A DNA stretch of 64,000 bases from Pirellulales bacterium (GTDB lineage Bacteria; Planctomycetota; Planctomycetia; Pirellulales; Thermoguttaceae). Below the pieces are notes generated by a model that searched no databases, was not told where the DNA came from, and worked only from the letters and a program-made list of their open reading frames with translations. Each line of letters opens with the position of its first letter. Within the stretch, counting starts at the first letter, position 1. The position numbers and the translations under genes are program-made. The DNA lies in NCBI GenBank assembly GCA_016935315.1, contig JAFGRD010000039.1, positions 1-64,000 on the forward strand. Reading direction: 5' to 3'. Positions 23,401 through 32,700 of the stretch are shown one piece after another.

Positions 23401-24367
23401 GGCCGTCATGGAGGCCGAATTTCAGATCCCCCAGGCCGAACAAAGCGCCGGCGTGCAGTCCGCCGCGCGACCACTGGCTGAGGCTGCTCTGCCGGGCGGG
23501 GCGCCCCAAGGCGATGTTCTTCTGCGCATCCGACGCGCCGAAAACTTCGACCTCGTCGAGGTGAAACCAGACGGGCGATTCGCTGGACACCTGCAGCCGA
23601 ACGTATCGCGCGATGACGGTCGCTTCGCCTTCCTGCCCCGGCTTCGGGGCGAAGTCAACCGTCAGCGGCTTGCCGTCGTCCAGGCCACCGAAGTGTTTTC
23701 CCCGGTTGTCGTGGCGAAGTGTCCAGTGGTGGCGATCGTCGGAAGTCAGTACAAGCAAGTTGTCGGCGTTGTGCAGACCGGGCGCGTAGTCGAGGCGGTT
23801 GTAGACGACGATTCTTGCCAGCGGGCGGCTGGCACCGAGATCGACCTCCCACCAGGGATTCGGCTCCCGGTCGGTGTGGAAGGCGTACTTGCCATCTTTG
23901 ATTCCGTCGACCGCCCCGCCCGCGTCGAAGGAAGTCGGGTCGCCGAGAAACTTCCTTTCGGAAGCGGTCGGCAGCGAAACGCCTACGTAGAATCGCCGAC
24001 CATCGTGGCAGAGCGAGAAAGACGGTCCCTGCGCCGACTCGGCCGGGATTTCGGCCGAGTCGCTCCAGCATGAGTCGTCCAGCCGGCCGTCGAGGTTCGG
24101 CCCCTCGGTGCGGGGCACCCGCAGGCGGTCGTCCGGCATCACGCCGGGCCAGGAGAACTCCGTCTCGACGCAACGTACCGTCCCGGGGCGGCGAATCTGG
24201 TCCATGCGGCACTCGTCCTGCCGCCGCCAATCCGCTTCGATCTTCGCGCGCACGGTGTCTGCCGCCTCGGCGGCCGAGAGACCCAGCAGAAGCGACACAG
24301 TCGAAGCCAGGATCGCGCTCGCGATCGTTCGGCGAGCGGGGCGTTCTCGGTGGCCGTTGGGGGGCAT
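20441..24367 (-). CDS. HzsA-like secreted triheme cytochrome c/beta-propeller protein
   Basis: Exported protein of about 1,308 residues. A signal peptide (about residues 10-35) is followed by a carbohydrate-binding/discoidin-like N-terminal region (PWWEVDLGASRPLARI, then HLDEVEVFG), then a TolB/WD-like propeller with Asp/Asn-rich blades (GTGLRQLTDGQWSDLDPTYL, GDGSHIRRLSVS). A C-terminal cytochrome region has three haem motifs: CVGCH (about residue 1049), CVQCH (about 1100) and CGLCH (about 1227). The propeller plus first haem resembles the HZS alpha middle domain, a family widespread in non-anammox planctomycetes. An electron-transfer or redox role is inferred; no hzsB/C is present, so hydrazine synthesis is not supported. 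ATG 24367 has TGGAG upstream. It is the last minus-strand gene before a divergent region. Confidence 0.88.
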   Translation of the reverse strand: MPPNGHRERPARRTIASAILASTVSLLLGLSAAEAADTVRAKIEADWRRQDECRMDQIRRPGTVRCVETEFSWPGVMPDDRLRVPRTEGPNLDGRLDDSCWSDSAEIPAESAQGPSFSLCHDGRRFYVGVSLPTASERKFLGDPTSFDAGGAVDGIKDGKYAFHTDREPNPWWEVDLGASRPLARIVVYNRLDYAPGLHNADNLLVLTSDDRHHWTLRHDNRGKHFGGLDDGKPLTVDFAPKPGQEGEATVIARYVRLQVSSESPVWFHLDEVEVFGASDAQKNIALGRPARQSSLSQWSRGGLHAGALFGLGDLKFGLHDGQSSGNASGASGQLRGITLNGVGLPADRAAIGREDGRTRIEIALPLEELSQGFPAALQRGKEPAVPLAAGSNWQIVWPASPQLGFGKNRLTLRLRTSGPLASPVELTVESVVFTPRRPERCIVYRQELSQAADVPIEFQTAHEGAAAILISARQGTTHYRDGRAYDIEPVQETLRRTERLTAEFRLEPNAALAALDGRIRAFVARETTEGPDPKTRRQLYREARWLAREVAFRNPALRFDELLLVKRLTQETYPDVCLNHMPWVSRPGGDICVVSLGRHDGQPTVRNLIDGKLGPGHVHGMDLWWDAGRAVFGYAQAKSDQPPDGWLDRTTSFELRRNEEPIHLFEIGIDGTGLRQLTDGQWSDLDPTYLANGDVAFVSERCGCSLQCNEYDKDETSCNLYVMRGDGSHIRRLSVSKDGDYLPHALDDGTIGYTRWEYQERGWAHIQSIWTVRPDGTGADALFKQHFNNPWALEDVRSIPGSKKLLAIATGHHTLPAGPVVVIDPRAGLNNPAGISIVTPGVLPPEGGMSGTPVAEGGVVGSGGFYMTPWALSENHFLASYTFGPQTDPTGYAIYLIDAYGTKELVYRDPEISCFIPIPLRKRPRPPVLPDTTDPTKDYAVCSIQEAGYGVEGVAPERIRYVRISKRDPWPYDNHRGGQRYEPDVKSVMVNWTPARVLGTVPVEADGSVCFQVPVDTPVYFQLLDENHMELRRMRSFISFQPGESRGCVGCHETRAEAAAAKRFPPAMVAEPKIPRPPPWGNRAISFLRDVQPVFDRHCVQCHSGLKPAGGFDFSGGLTERHNRAYDTILAGSLVSRSNVGDDARVTPPLAFGSHRSKLVEVLREGACSKRAPLNDDEWRRLVTWIDANAPYHDAFLNKRPDQAPYDLPADGQLVEKLTAVHARRCGLCHQPAEVTRADWIDIRQPSRSLFLAAPLAEEASGTGRCGQDVYRSQEDPDYQAVLAWITAAAEKARARPRRDLRAVVQK

Positions 24368-24900
24368 TCCGACGCTCCAGTGGAGTACGTGTCGAGCCAA
24401 GCGAATTGTTCCTGGTCACAGGTGACTTCACACGCGACCGTCGGTATGAGTTTACCCCGATAGGGGAAGTGTCGCAATCACTGCTTCCTCGTCGATCGGT
24501 CGGGGCGTGGCTGTGAGGAGTCGCGCCGAGCAGCTTCGTGTTCTTCTCCCCATTTCTGGCTATGGAGTATTTACTCCCAACTCCGTTCGGGTAGGATACC
24601 AATTGGTGGCAGTGGATTCCTCGCAGCGGCGTACAGGCCCGTTTCGAAGGGTCGATTTTTGCCCACCTATCAGGGCAGTTGCCAACTGGAAACTCGCAGG
24701 GTAAGATGGGTGAAACAGCGGAGTGAATGACCCGCAAGGAGGGTTTCTGGCTGCTTCAAATGTCGCAATCGCTCTATTTTGACAGAAAAGCGACAGTAGT
24801 ACTATCCCCCGATTGTTTCGTGGGGGTGCCCCCCCTGAGAATCTTTGCTATGATTTAGGGCAGCAAATAATTGGCAACCTGGGGGGGCGGCCGTCGGGGA
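24368..24900. other. Divergent intergenic region rich in small palindromes
   Basis: No gene is seen in this 533-nt gap between the HzsA-like gene (leftward) and the two-component pair (rightward). Short palindromes are visible: GGAGTATTTACTCC at 24564-24577, ACCAATTGGT at 24598-24607 and CAGTTGCCAACTG at 24676-24688. They are candidate protein-binding sites shared by two divergent promoters. Nothing else is recognised. Confidence 0.45.
24779..24805 (+). promoter_or_regulatory. Candidate promoter for the two-component pair
   Basis: A perfect -35 box TTGACA (24779-24784) is followed 15 nt later by TACTAT (24800-24805). The spacer is shorter than ideal. It lies about 100-170 nt before the possible kinase starts and points toward them. 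Confidence 0.35.
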
Positions 24901-26124
24901 ATGATGGAAGCCCCCTGTGGGATTCATGCCCTGTATGTGGCGGTCCTTGGGAAAGTCGGCAGGCGGACGGCAGTGGACGACTCAGCCAAAACCCGAGATG
25001 AGCTGATTGACGAGGTGCAGCGACTGCGCCGTCAGGTAGCTGAACGGCAAACGGGTGGCAAACAGCCAATCTGCGGCACGCACTCCAACGATGCCGCACT
25101 GCTCCATACCATTCTGGCCAACGTGCCAATTATTATCTTCGCGTTGGATCGAAATGGCATCATCACGCTCAGCGAAGGTCGCGGACTGGAGACGCTCGGA
25201 CTGCAGCCGAAGGCAGACGTAGGGCGTTCGCTGTTCGAGGTGCATCCAGAAGTGCCCGGAGTCGGCGAGATGTTCCAGCGTTTCCTGACCAGCGAGTCGG
25301 GCTGCGACCACATTGAGCTTGGCGGTGTCACGCTGGAGATCTGGCACACGCCGCTCCGCAACTCCCAGGCTGAGACGGTCGGCATGGCCGGAATTGCCAT
25401 CGACGTTACCCAGCGCGAATTGGCCGAACAGCAACTCCGCCGGGAACAACATCTGATGCAACGGATGCTGGAGTCGCATGAGCAGGACCGCAGGCTGATC
25501 GCCTGCGAGATCCATGACGGCCTGGTCCAGGACGCCACGGCCGCCCAAATGCAGTTGGAGGCGCTGCTGCAAACCGGCAAGTTGCCTCCCGGACCGGACC
25601 GGGAAACCGTGCACATGGCCGCCGAACTGGTCCGCAAATCGGTCGTCGAGGCCCGTCAACTGATCGGCGGGTTGCGACCGCCTATTCTCGATGAGTTAGG
25701 CATCGTGCCGGCCATCGAGTACCTGGTCGAGGGCCGGCGGGATCAGGGGCTGTCGATCGAGCTTTCAGTCGAAGTGCAGTTCGACCGGTTGGAGCCGCTG
25801 CTGGAGGCGACGATCTATCGGATTGTGCAGGAAGCCGTCGGCAACGTCGTGCGCCACAGCGGCTCACGTCGGGCGGCCATCCGACTCAAACAGGCCGGTG
25901 ATCAGATTCATGTGGAAGTTGAGGACTGGGGGGTCGGATTCGACCCTGCCGAAGTCAGTGAAAAGCGTTTTGGTTTACAGGGCATTCGCGAGCGGGCTCG
26001 GCTGTTGCGCGGCCGGGCGTCGATCGATAGCGTACCGGGCAAAGGAACCCGAGTCTTCGTCGACTTGCCTATTGCTTACGCCCTTGGAGATGAAGAAAGC
26101 GCAATGAATTGGAGTGATGCATGA
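24901..26124 (+). CDS. PAS-containing NarX-type sensor histidine kinase
   Basis: Cytoplasmic sensor kinase of about 407 residues. A short coiled N-terminus (ELIDEVQRLRRQVAE) is followed by one PAS domain (ILANVPIIIFALDRNG ... IDVTQRELAEQQL), a HisKA_3 dimerisation domain with the phospho-His in CEIHDGLVQD, and a HATPase_c domain (VEDWGVGFDP, RFGLQGIRERA) typical of the NarX/DegS class. No membrane segment is present, so the signal is probably intracellular. The start is uncertain: ATG 24901 is given, but GTG 24973 (then DDSAKTRDEL) would start right at the conserved part, and a TTG at 24871 extends the frame. Its stop overlaps the start of the response regulator (ATGA, 26121-26124), so the two are translationally coupled partners. 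Confidence 0.9.
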   Translation: MMEAPCGIHALYVAVLGKVGRRTAVDDSAKTRDELIDEVQRLRRQVAERQTGGKQPICGTHSNDAALLHTILANVPIIIFALDRNGIITLSEGRGLETLGLQPKADVGRSLFEVHPEVPGVGEMFQRFLTSESGCDHIELGGVTLEIWHTPLRNSQAETVGMAGIAIDVTQRELAEQQLRREQHLMQRMLESHEQDRRLIACEIHDGLVQDATAAQMQLEALLQTGKLPPGPDRETVHMAAELVRKSVVEARQLIGGLRPPILDELGIVPAIEYLVEGRRDQGLSIELSVEVQFDRLEPLLEATIYRIVQEAVGNVVRHSGSRRAAIRLKQAGDQIHVEVEDWGVGFDPAEVSEKRFGLQGIRERARLLRGRASIDSVPGKGTRVFVDLPIAYALGDEESAMNWSDA

Positions 26125-26759
26125 CTAGCAAGATCAAGCTGTTGATTGCCGACGACCACGAAGTCGTCCGCACGGGCCTGAAGAGTCTCTTGGCCGACAC
26201 CGAGGTGAAAGTGATTGCCGAGGTGGCCACCGGAGCCGAGGCCGTGAAGTACGCGTTGGAGAACGACCCGGACGTCGTCCTGCTCGACATCCGCATGCCC
26301 GATGGCGACGGGCTGACTGCCTTGGGACGCATCAAGCTCGACAAGCCGGACATGCCCATCCTGATCCTCTCCACCTTCGACAATCCCACCTACATCGCCC
26401 GTGCGGTGGCCCTGGGTGCCAGCGGCTACCTGCTCAAGGGTTGCACGCGCGAGCAGTTGCTCAACGCGATCCGCACCGCTGCGGCCGGCGAGAGCGCCTG
26501 GACTCGCGACGAACTGCGCCGCGTGACCGGCGCGCTGGCCACGCCGCGGCTGACTGCCGACGTCGAGGTGCCCTTGACGCAACGCGAGAGCGAGGTGCTG
26601 CGGCAGTTGGCCTATGGGCTGACCAACAAGGAAATCGCCCAGGCGCTGCACATCAGCTACGAAACAGTCAAGGAACATGTGCAGCACATTCTCCGCAAGA
26701 TCGGGGTCTCGGACCGCACCCAGGCCGCCGTTTGGGCGGTGCGCAAGGAACTGGTCTGA
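26121..26759 (+). CDS. NarL/FixJ-family response regulator
   Basis: 212-residue DNA-binding response regulator. The receiver domain shows the acidic pocket (IADDHEVVRTG), phospho-acceptor Asp in VLLDIRMPDGDG and Lys in YLLKGCT; the C-terminal LuxR-type helix-turn-helix begins at LTQRESEVLRQLAYG and contains NKEIAQALHISYETVKEHV. It is the cognate partner of the overlapping kinase. The palindromes at 24.5-24.7 kb are possible targets, but this is a guess from proximity. A stable hairpin without a T-tract lies 24 nt after the stop. Confidence 0.95.
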   Translation: MTSKIKLLIADDHEVVRTGLKSLLADTEVKVIAEVATGAEAVKYALENDPDVVLLDIRMPDGDGLTALGRIKLDKPDMPILILSTFDNPTYIARAVALGASGYLLKGCTREQLLNAIRTAAAGESAWTRDELRRVTGALATPRLTADVEVPLTQRESEVLRQLAYGLTNKEIAQALHISYETVKEHVQHILRKIGVSDRTQAAVWAVRKELV

Positions 26760-26782
26760 ACCGGCGAGTCGGCCCCGACCGA

Positions 26783-26812
26783 GCTGCCATGGGACGGTGA
26801 TCCCATGGCAGC
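26783..26812. promoter_or_regulatory. Perfect 12-bp stem hairpin between two genes
   Basis: GCTGCCATGGGA (26783-26794), a 6-nt loop, then TCCCATGGCAGC (26801-26812). It lies between the response regulator stop (26759) and the next start (26940). There is no T-tract, so it may stabilise the upstream mRNA end or weakly attenuate rather than terminate. Confidence 0.6.
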
Positions 26813-26939
26813 GTGGCCGATTGCGCCGCGATCGGCCGGACGCGGGCCGCGCCCCGCTCTACCGGCGATCTTGCCGCTTGTCGGCAGGACGACGTGACTT
26901 CGGATCCCCTGCCGGTTCCCACCAGAAAAGGAGTAGGCC

Positions 26940-28292
26940 GTGTCCAAGAAGACGGATCTCCGTCTCGTCGAGCTTACGGCCGAGACCGAGAGTTTTGCCT
27001 ACCGCACACCGATGAAGTTCGGTGGCCGCGTGGTGAACAACGTGGTGCTGCTGCACGTCCGCGCCGACGTGGAAACCCGCGACGGACGCCGTGGCCGAGG
27101 CTTCGGATCGATGCCGATGGGCAACGTTTGGGCCTGGCCCAGCCAACAGGTCTCCGGCGAGGCGACGCTCGAGGCCATGATCGCCTTGGGGCGTCGGGCC
27201 GTCGATCAGGCCAACGGCTATCGCGACATGGGACATCCGCTGGAAATCACGCACGATCTGGCCGAAGCCTACCAGTCGGCCGCCGACGAGATCACCGCCG
27301 CCGCCGGCCTGGCCGAGCCGATGCCGCGACTGGCCCGACTTGTCGCGGCCAGTCCGGTCGAAGCGGCCATCCACGACGCCTACGGCAAGACCCTGGGGGC
27401 AAACTCCTACAACCTGCTGGGGGCCGAGTTCGTCAACCGCGATCTGTCGACGTACCTGACCGGCGAGTTTGCCGGTGAGTATCTCGACCGGTACACGTCG
27501 CGGAAACCGAAGGCGACCATGCCGCTGTATCATCTGGTCGGCGCGTTGGACCCCTTGACCGACGAAGACCTCGAAACGCGGCTTGGCGACGGCTTGCCCG
27601 AAACGCTGCCCGAGTGGATCGCTGCCGACGGACTGTCGCACCTGAAGATCAAGCTCAACGGCGACGACTTGCCGTGGGACGTGGAGCGCGTGGTGTCGAT
27701 CGAGCGGGTGGCTGCCGAGGCTCAGGCGGCCCGCGGATGCTCCGCGTGGTGCTACTCGGCCGACTTCAACGAAAAGTGTGCCAACGTCGGCTATGTACTC
27801 GATTTCCTGGCGCAAGTCGGCCAGCGCTCGCCCGACGCCTTGCGGCGACTGCAATACATTGAGCAGCCCACGCATCGCGATCTGCGGGCGAACCCCGAGA
27901 ACCGCATGCACGAAGCGGCCAAGATCAAGCCGGTGGTCATCGACGAATCGCTGATCGACTTCGATAGCCTGTTGCTCAGCCGCGAGTTGGGCTACTCGGG
28001 TGTGGCGTTGAAGGCCTGCAAAGGACACAGCGAGGCACTGTTGATGGGGGCCGCGGCACAGAAATACGCGATGTTTCTGTGTGTGCAGGATCTGACCTGC
28101 CCGGGGGCATCGTTTCTGCACTCGGCCAGTCTCTCGGCACGAATTCCGACCGTCGCTGCCATCGAGGGCAACGGCCGCCAGTATTGTCCGGCGGCCAACC
28201 GCGGGTGGGACCAGCGGTTCCCCGCGATGTTCGAGATCTCCGACGGCACACTCGGCACGGCCGTGCTCGACGGGCCGGGCCTGGGGTTCTAA
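26940..28292 (+). CDS. Enolase-superfamily enzyme (MLE/mandelate racemase-like)
   Basis: 450-residue member of the enolase superfamily, which abstracts a proton alpha to a carboxylate with a Mg-stabilised enolate intermediate. The barrel residues are visible: KxK acid/base pair Lys236-Lys238 (SHLKIKLNGDD), metal ligands Asp275 (YSADFNE), Glu308 (YIEQPT) and Asp335 or Glu336 (VIDESLID), and a second Lys358 (VALKACKG). That is the pattern of the MLE subgroup rather than mandelate racemase proper. The sequence is longer than the usual roughly 370 residues, with an N-terminal capping domain. The substrate (sugar acid, dipeptide or other) cannot be predicted. GTG 26940 has AGGAG 8 nt upstream. The 3' end overlaps the convergent GH43 gene by 4 nt. 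Confidence 0.9.
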   Translation: MSKKTDLRLVELTAETESFAYRTPMKFGGRVVNNVVLLHVRADVETRDGRRGRGFGSMPMGNVWAWPSQQVSGEATLEAMIALGRRAVDQANGYRDMGHPLEITHDLAEAYQSAADEITAAAGLAEPMPRLARLVAASPVEAAIHDAYGKTLGANSYNLLGAEFVNRDLSTYLTGEFAGEYLDRYTSRKPKATMPLYHLVGALDPLTDEDLETRLGDGLPETLPEWIAADGLSHLKIKLNGDDLPWDVERVVSIERVAAEAQAARGCSAWCYSADFNEKCANVGYVLDFLAQVGQRSPDALRRLQYIEQPTHRDLRANPENRMHEAAKIKPVVIDESLIDFDSLLLSRELGYSGVALKACKGHSEALLMGAAAQKYAMFLCVQDLTCPGASFLHSASLSARIPTVAAIEGNGRQYCPAANRGWDQRFPAMFEISDGTLGTAVLDGPGLGF

Positions 28293-29371
28293 CGACAGGC
28301 TCCCGAGGAGAGGCCCGCACCGGTCTTTTCCACCGGCGTTGCCGTGGGCGCGCGCAATTGCGGCCAGCCCTCGGCGTCCCAGTCCAGCCGGCGAACGGCC
28401 AGCGTCGGCATGCCGCGCCGCGTGCCGTCGTAGTAATGATAGCTTAGCCAGTCGCGGTCGCCTTCTGAGAAGACGCCGGCATGGCCGGGGCCGATGAAGT
28501 TGTTTTGCGTGCCCAGAAACAGGCTTCCGCCGTCGCGGAGCATGTCCCGCCCGTCCTTGTCGAGATAGGGGCCCGTGATCTGGGTGCTGCGGCCGATCCG
28601 GATGTTGTACGTGCTATAGACCCCGCGGGCACACAGGCCCCAGTTGACGAAAAGGTAGTAGTACCCTTGCCGATGGTGGATCATCGGCGCTTCAATGGAC
28701 TCGTGGTGGGCCAAACCGTGAATGGGCGAGTCCGGCGCCAAACGCTTCCCGCTGCCCGGGTCAAGCCGAATCAGCTTGATTCCCGACCAGAATGAACCGA
28801 ACGCGAGCCACAGATCCCCCTGACGGCCCCGGGCCACGGCGGGATCGATGGCGTTGAAGTCGTCATGCCGGCCGGACTGAATCACGATGCCTTGATCGGT
28901 CCAACCGAAATCCGGATCCGCCGGATCCAGAGTCACGTTGGTGGCCAGCCCGATGGCCGATGTGTTTACACCCCACATCGAGACGGAGTAGTAGAGCAGG
29001 TAGCGATCGTTATGCCGGATGACGTCCGGCGCCCAGAAATGCCCTCTGTTGGCGGGCACCGCCTGGGCAGCCCAGTCCGGCGGACTCAAGAAGACCCGTG
29101 GACCGACACTCCAGTGGGCCAGGTCCTCCGACCGCCGCGAAATGAGCCCTCGGCCGGTGGCGAAGAGCCAGTACTCGTCCTTGCACCGCACGATGGTCGA
29201 TGGGTCGTGGACCAATCTGCCCATTTCCTCAGGGGACATGCGTCGGCGCGATGGCTCCGCGCGGGCGCCGACTGCAGGACTCGCTTCGGCGCCGTGGCCG
29301 GGCGCGGCAGCGGTGATGCTCATCGCCAGCATCACCCCGGCCAGTCCGGTCGAACTTCTTCTTTTCGCCAT
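28289..29371 (-). CDS. Secreted GH43 enzyme (endo-arabinanase-like)
   Basis: Exported five-bladed propeller glycosidase of about 360 residues, closest by motif to arabinan endo-1,5-alpha-L-arabinanases. A signal peptide (about residues 9-28) precedes the GH43 triad: base Asp56 (VHDPSTIV), pKa-modulating Asp176 (FNAIDPAVA) and acid Glu227 (ESIEAPMI). Supporting motifs are HFWAPDVI and LAFGSFWSGIKL. All three catalytic residues are present, so activity is expected on arabinan or a related polymer. ATG 29371 begins the signal peptide; the longer frame to 29416 is partly made of repeat sequence. Copy 1 of the 104-bp repeat ends 17 nt upstream, so it forms the leader. Convergent with the enolase-superfamily gene. 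Confidence 0.9.
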   Translation of the reverse strand: MAKRRSSTGLAGVMLAMSITAAAPGHGAEASPAVGARAEPSRRRMSPEEMGRLVHDPSTIVRCKDEYWLFATGRGLISRRSEDLAHWSVGPRVFLSPPDWAAQAVPANRGHFWAPDVIRHNDRYLLYYSVSMWGVNTSAIGLATNVTLDPADPDFGWTDQGIVIQSGRHDDFNAIDPAVARGRQGDLWLAFGSFWSGIKLIRLDPGSGKRLAPDSPIHGLAHHESIEAPMIHHRQGYYYLFVNWGLCARGVYSTYNIRIGRSTQITGPYLDKDGRDMLRDGGSLFLGTQNNFIGPGHAGVFSEGDRDWLSYHYYDGTRRGMPTLAVRRLDWDAEGWPQLRAPTATPVEKTGAGLSSGACR

Positions 29372-29388
29372 GTTCAGAAAACCGCCTG

Positions 29389-29492
29389 TATGGACGCTGG
29401 CACACTCAATGCGCAAGGGCGACCACCGGGAGCCCGACTTGTCCGGCCTCCCGTTGGCAGGCCTGGATCATTCACAATGCAGACATCAATAG
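29389..29492 (-). repeat. 104-bp palindromic repeat, copy 1
   Basis: Ends are inverted (TATGGACGCTGGC at left; minus-strand start CTATTGATGTCTGC at right), and the two halves are imperfectly complementary along their whole length, with the apex pairing CCACCGGGAG against CTCCCGTTGG. It lies 17 nt upstream of the GH43 start and reads toward it on the minus strand. Same family as the copies near 45.7, 55.8, 58.0 and 59.8 kb. Confidence 0.88.
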
Positions 29493-29568
29493 TTCTGCTT
29501 GCCAGTGACTTCATCGTCGTTGGGGCCCCGGATAAAAGGCCGCGGAAGACTGATTCTCGCGGTCCAGA

Positions 29569-29587
29569 CCCCCTGATGTCAAGGGGG
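29569..29587. promoter_or_regulatory. Small GC-rich hairpin in divergent intergenic region
   Basis: CCCCCT (29569-29574), a 7-nt loop, then AGGGGG (29582-29587). It lies between GH43 (leftward) and the first transglutaminase-like gene (rightward). No T-tract follows on either strand. A -10-like TACAAT at 29649-29654 points rightward, with no clear -35. Confidence 0.35.
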
Positions 29588-29711
29588 GCGCGAGACACCG
29601 GACCGCGTCTTGGCTGCCCCGTGCGTGGTAGCCGACCCGAGCCGCGGTTACAATGGGTGCTGAACTTGCCGTTTCGCAAGCGTGTATGCGCCGAACCGCG
29701 GAGGTGATCGA

Positions 29712-32700
29712 ATGCGACCTGTCACGCGGAGTATCCCTTGGTTTGTGCTTCCTCTCTTCACGCTGCTGGTCGGCGGCAGCGTCCGTGCCGACGTCTACAA
29801 TCTCAAGGTCGTGACCGACGCCTCGCCCGACTACAGCGACATGGACAGCATGATCCATAGCATCACCAACAGGTGGTCGACGCCGCGGGAGAAGGTCTGG
29901 GCGATGTTCTATTTCAATCACGTCGCCCGACGACAAACGGCGCCGATGTACCTGCACGGCATGGCGCTGACCGACCCGATCCGGCAGTTCAACGACTACG
30001 GATACACGATGTGCAGCACGATCGCGGGAATCAACTGCAGCATCTGGGACGCGATGGGTTTGAAGACGAAGTACTGGGACATCTCGGCGCACACCGTCTC
30101 CGAGGTGTTTTACGACGGCCGTTGGCACATGGTGGACAATTCCATGTCGGCCCTGTACACGCTCTGCGACGGCCAAACCATCGCCGGCGTGGAGGACATC
30201 GGCAAGGCGGGGAGCTGCGAGGCTTCCGGCGGTAAAGTCGAGCCGGGCCACATCGCCAAGTACCATTGCCTCAACGCCACCAGCCCCAGGGGGTTTCTTA
30301 CCAGCGCCGATTGCGCCCGAGACCTGGAGCAGGAGTACCGCTGTTTCAACCCCAACGGCCTGAAGTATCGCTATTACTTCTACGACTGGGACCGCGGCCA
30401 TCGCTACATCCTGAACCTCAGGGGCGGCGAATCCTACACACGTCACTTTCGGAGCCTCGGCGACACGGCGGAGTTCTACGTGCCCAACAACGGGAAAGAC
30501 CCGGAGGCTGCCAACCCGCGCTACCACATCCGGGGCAACGGCCTCTGGACGTTCCGGCCCGAGCTGACGCCGGGTGGGTTCGACAAGGCAGTCTACGACC
30601 ATCGCAACGTCAGCCCCGGGGCCTCCGGCCTCGAACCCGCCGGGCCGGGCGTGGTGGGGGCGGCCGTGTTCAAGGTCCAATCGGCCAACGTCACCACCAG
30701 CCAGGTGATCCGAGCGGTCGTTTCCCGGAGAACCGACAAGGATCGGGCCAGCATCTCCGTAAGCACCAACAACGGCCTGGCCTGGACCGAGGTATGGCAG
30801 GCCAGGGCCACCGGCGAACTGCCGGCCGAGGTCCGGCTCATCGACGAAGTCAACGGCGCCTACGAGGTGCTGATTCGCGTCGAGCTTTGGGCCGAACAGG
30901 CACCGCAGGACTGTCTGCTTCGGAGCCTTGCGGTGGAAACCACCACCATGCTCAACTCGAAGACCCAGCCGCGGCTGAACCTGGGCGAGAACACGATCTA
31001 CGTCGGTGCGGGCGATCCGACCGGCTCGATCGTCCTTTGGCCTGAGTTGCAGGGGGGCAAGTACAAAGCGGACATTGTTGACGAGGAGAATATCGTCTCG
31101 ACCCCTGAACATCCGGGCTACCAGGGGACTGTGCATCCGAAGTTGCCCGGCGAAGACGCCTACCTGGTGTATCGTCTGGATGCCCCCAGGGACCTAACCC
31201 GCGTGACGTTCGGCGGTCGTTTCTACAACCGTGCGCCGAAGAGCCGCTGCGAATTGCTCTACTCGCTCGACGCCGGCCGCACGTGGACTCGGTGCTGGTC
31301 GCTTGCCGACATCAAGCCGCCCTGGGACGTGATTCACTACGAGACCGTGGACTTGCCCCAGGGGCATCGGGCCGTGTGGCTTAAGTACCTGATGAACACT
31401 TCCGAGGCGAGCCCCGGCGGATGCAGCATCTACGCGGTCCGGATGGAGGCGAACCACTTGCCGGCCGACGCCACCTTCCAGCCCTGGGAAGTTACCTTCG
31501 ACTGGTCGGAGCCGCAGGCCGATCGCACCTTGGTGCGGCGCAGCCATACGCAGCTTGTCGAGAAGCTCCCGTTAAAGTACACGGTCCATGTCGGCGGCGA
31601 CGACCACCCGGTGATGAACTGGATGCGCATCAACGCCCGCGGCGCCGTGCCGGAAGTCAAATACGGCTACAGCGACGGCAAAGACGTCGGCGGCGAGAAG
31701 TTCGTGGGCCGATGGGTGACCTGCGGCAAGAACCTGGCCGTCGGCAAGGCCTACACGTGCTCGGCGCCTTCGGAAACGAATTGGGAAGCGGGCGATCCCG
31801 ACGGCACGAAGCTCACCGACGGCGTGGCCGGCCCGCCATACGCCGGGGGCACTTCCTATCGATCCGGCGCGCTGTGGACCGCCGGCACCAACCCGGTAAT
31901 CACGGTCGACCTTGGTGCGCCGACGACTTGTGCCGCCTTCGGCATGAACTTCCACGGCTACCCATGGTGGGACGCACTGGCGGGCGAAGTGCAGGACCGC
32001 GTGGAAGTGCTCACGTCGACGGACGGGAAGATCTACACCTCGCAAGGATTCCTACAGACGGACCTGCGTTGGAAGGACCTGCCGCTAAACCACATGTGGC
32101 CCGACGAGGAGCGAATCACCGGCCATACGTTTCAGTTGGTTCCCTCGGCGCCGCTCCAGGCTCGCTACGTCCGCTACATGGTCAGCAACAAGCGGCTGTT
32201 CGACTGCACCGAACTAGAGGTGCTCGACCGGATCCGCTTCGAGCCATTCGATATGCGCGTCGCCCTGCCCGACCAGCGGGAGCCGGGCAGCGGCGAGAAG
32301 CCCAAGGTGCTCAGTCCAGGCGGGCGGCCCGTCGCTGCCGATTTGGCCGCGAAGAACATCGCCCGGTTGCTCGGTGAGCCGGTGCTCGACGCGCCGACGC
32401 TGCACTGCCTGGGAGGATACTGGATTGTCGGCGGCGACGACAACCGGAACGCCCGGGTCGACGTGACGTACCGCCGGGCCGGCACGACGCCGTGGCAGTC
32501 GGCGTCGCCGATGTTGCGCGTCGAGCGTGGTGCGCACAAAACCGCCCAAGGCGGTGGCACGCTCAACGTGCCCGACGACGCGTGGCTGTTCGCCGGCAGC
32601 CTCCTGCTGCTGGAGCCTGACACGCAGTACGAGCTGCGACTGTCCTTGTCCGATCCTGACGGCGGGCACGCGGAGAGGATTCTGACCGCGCGGACGATTG

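Noticed and set aside
20441-24367. Hydrazine synthase (anammox) assignment for the HzsA-like gene
   Set aside because: Other hydrazine synthase subunits and anammox genes are absent; the HZS-alpha-like domain is common in other planctomycetes.
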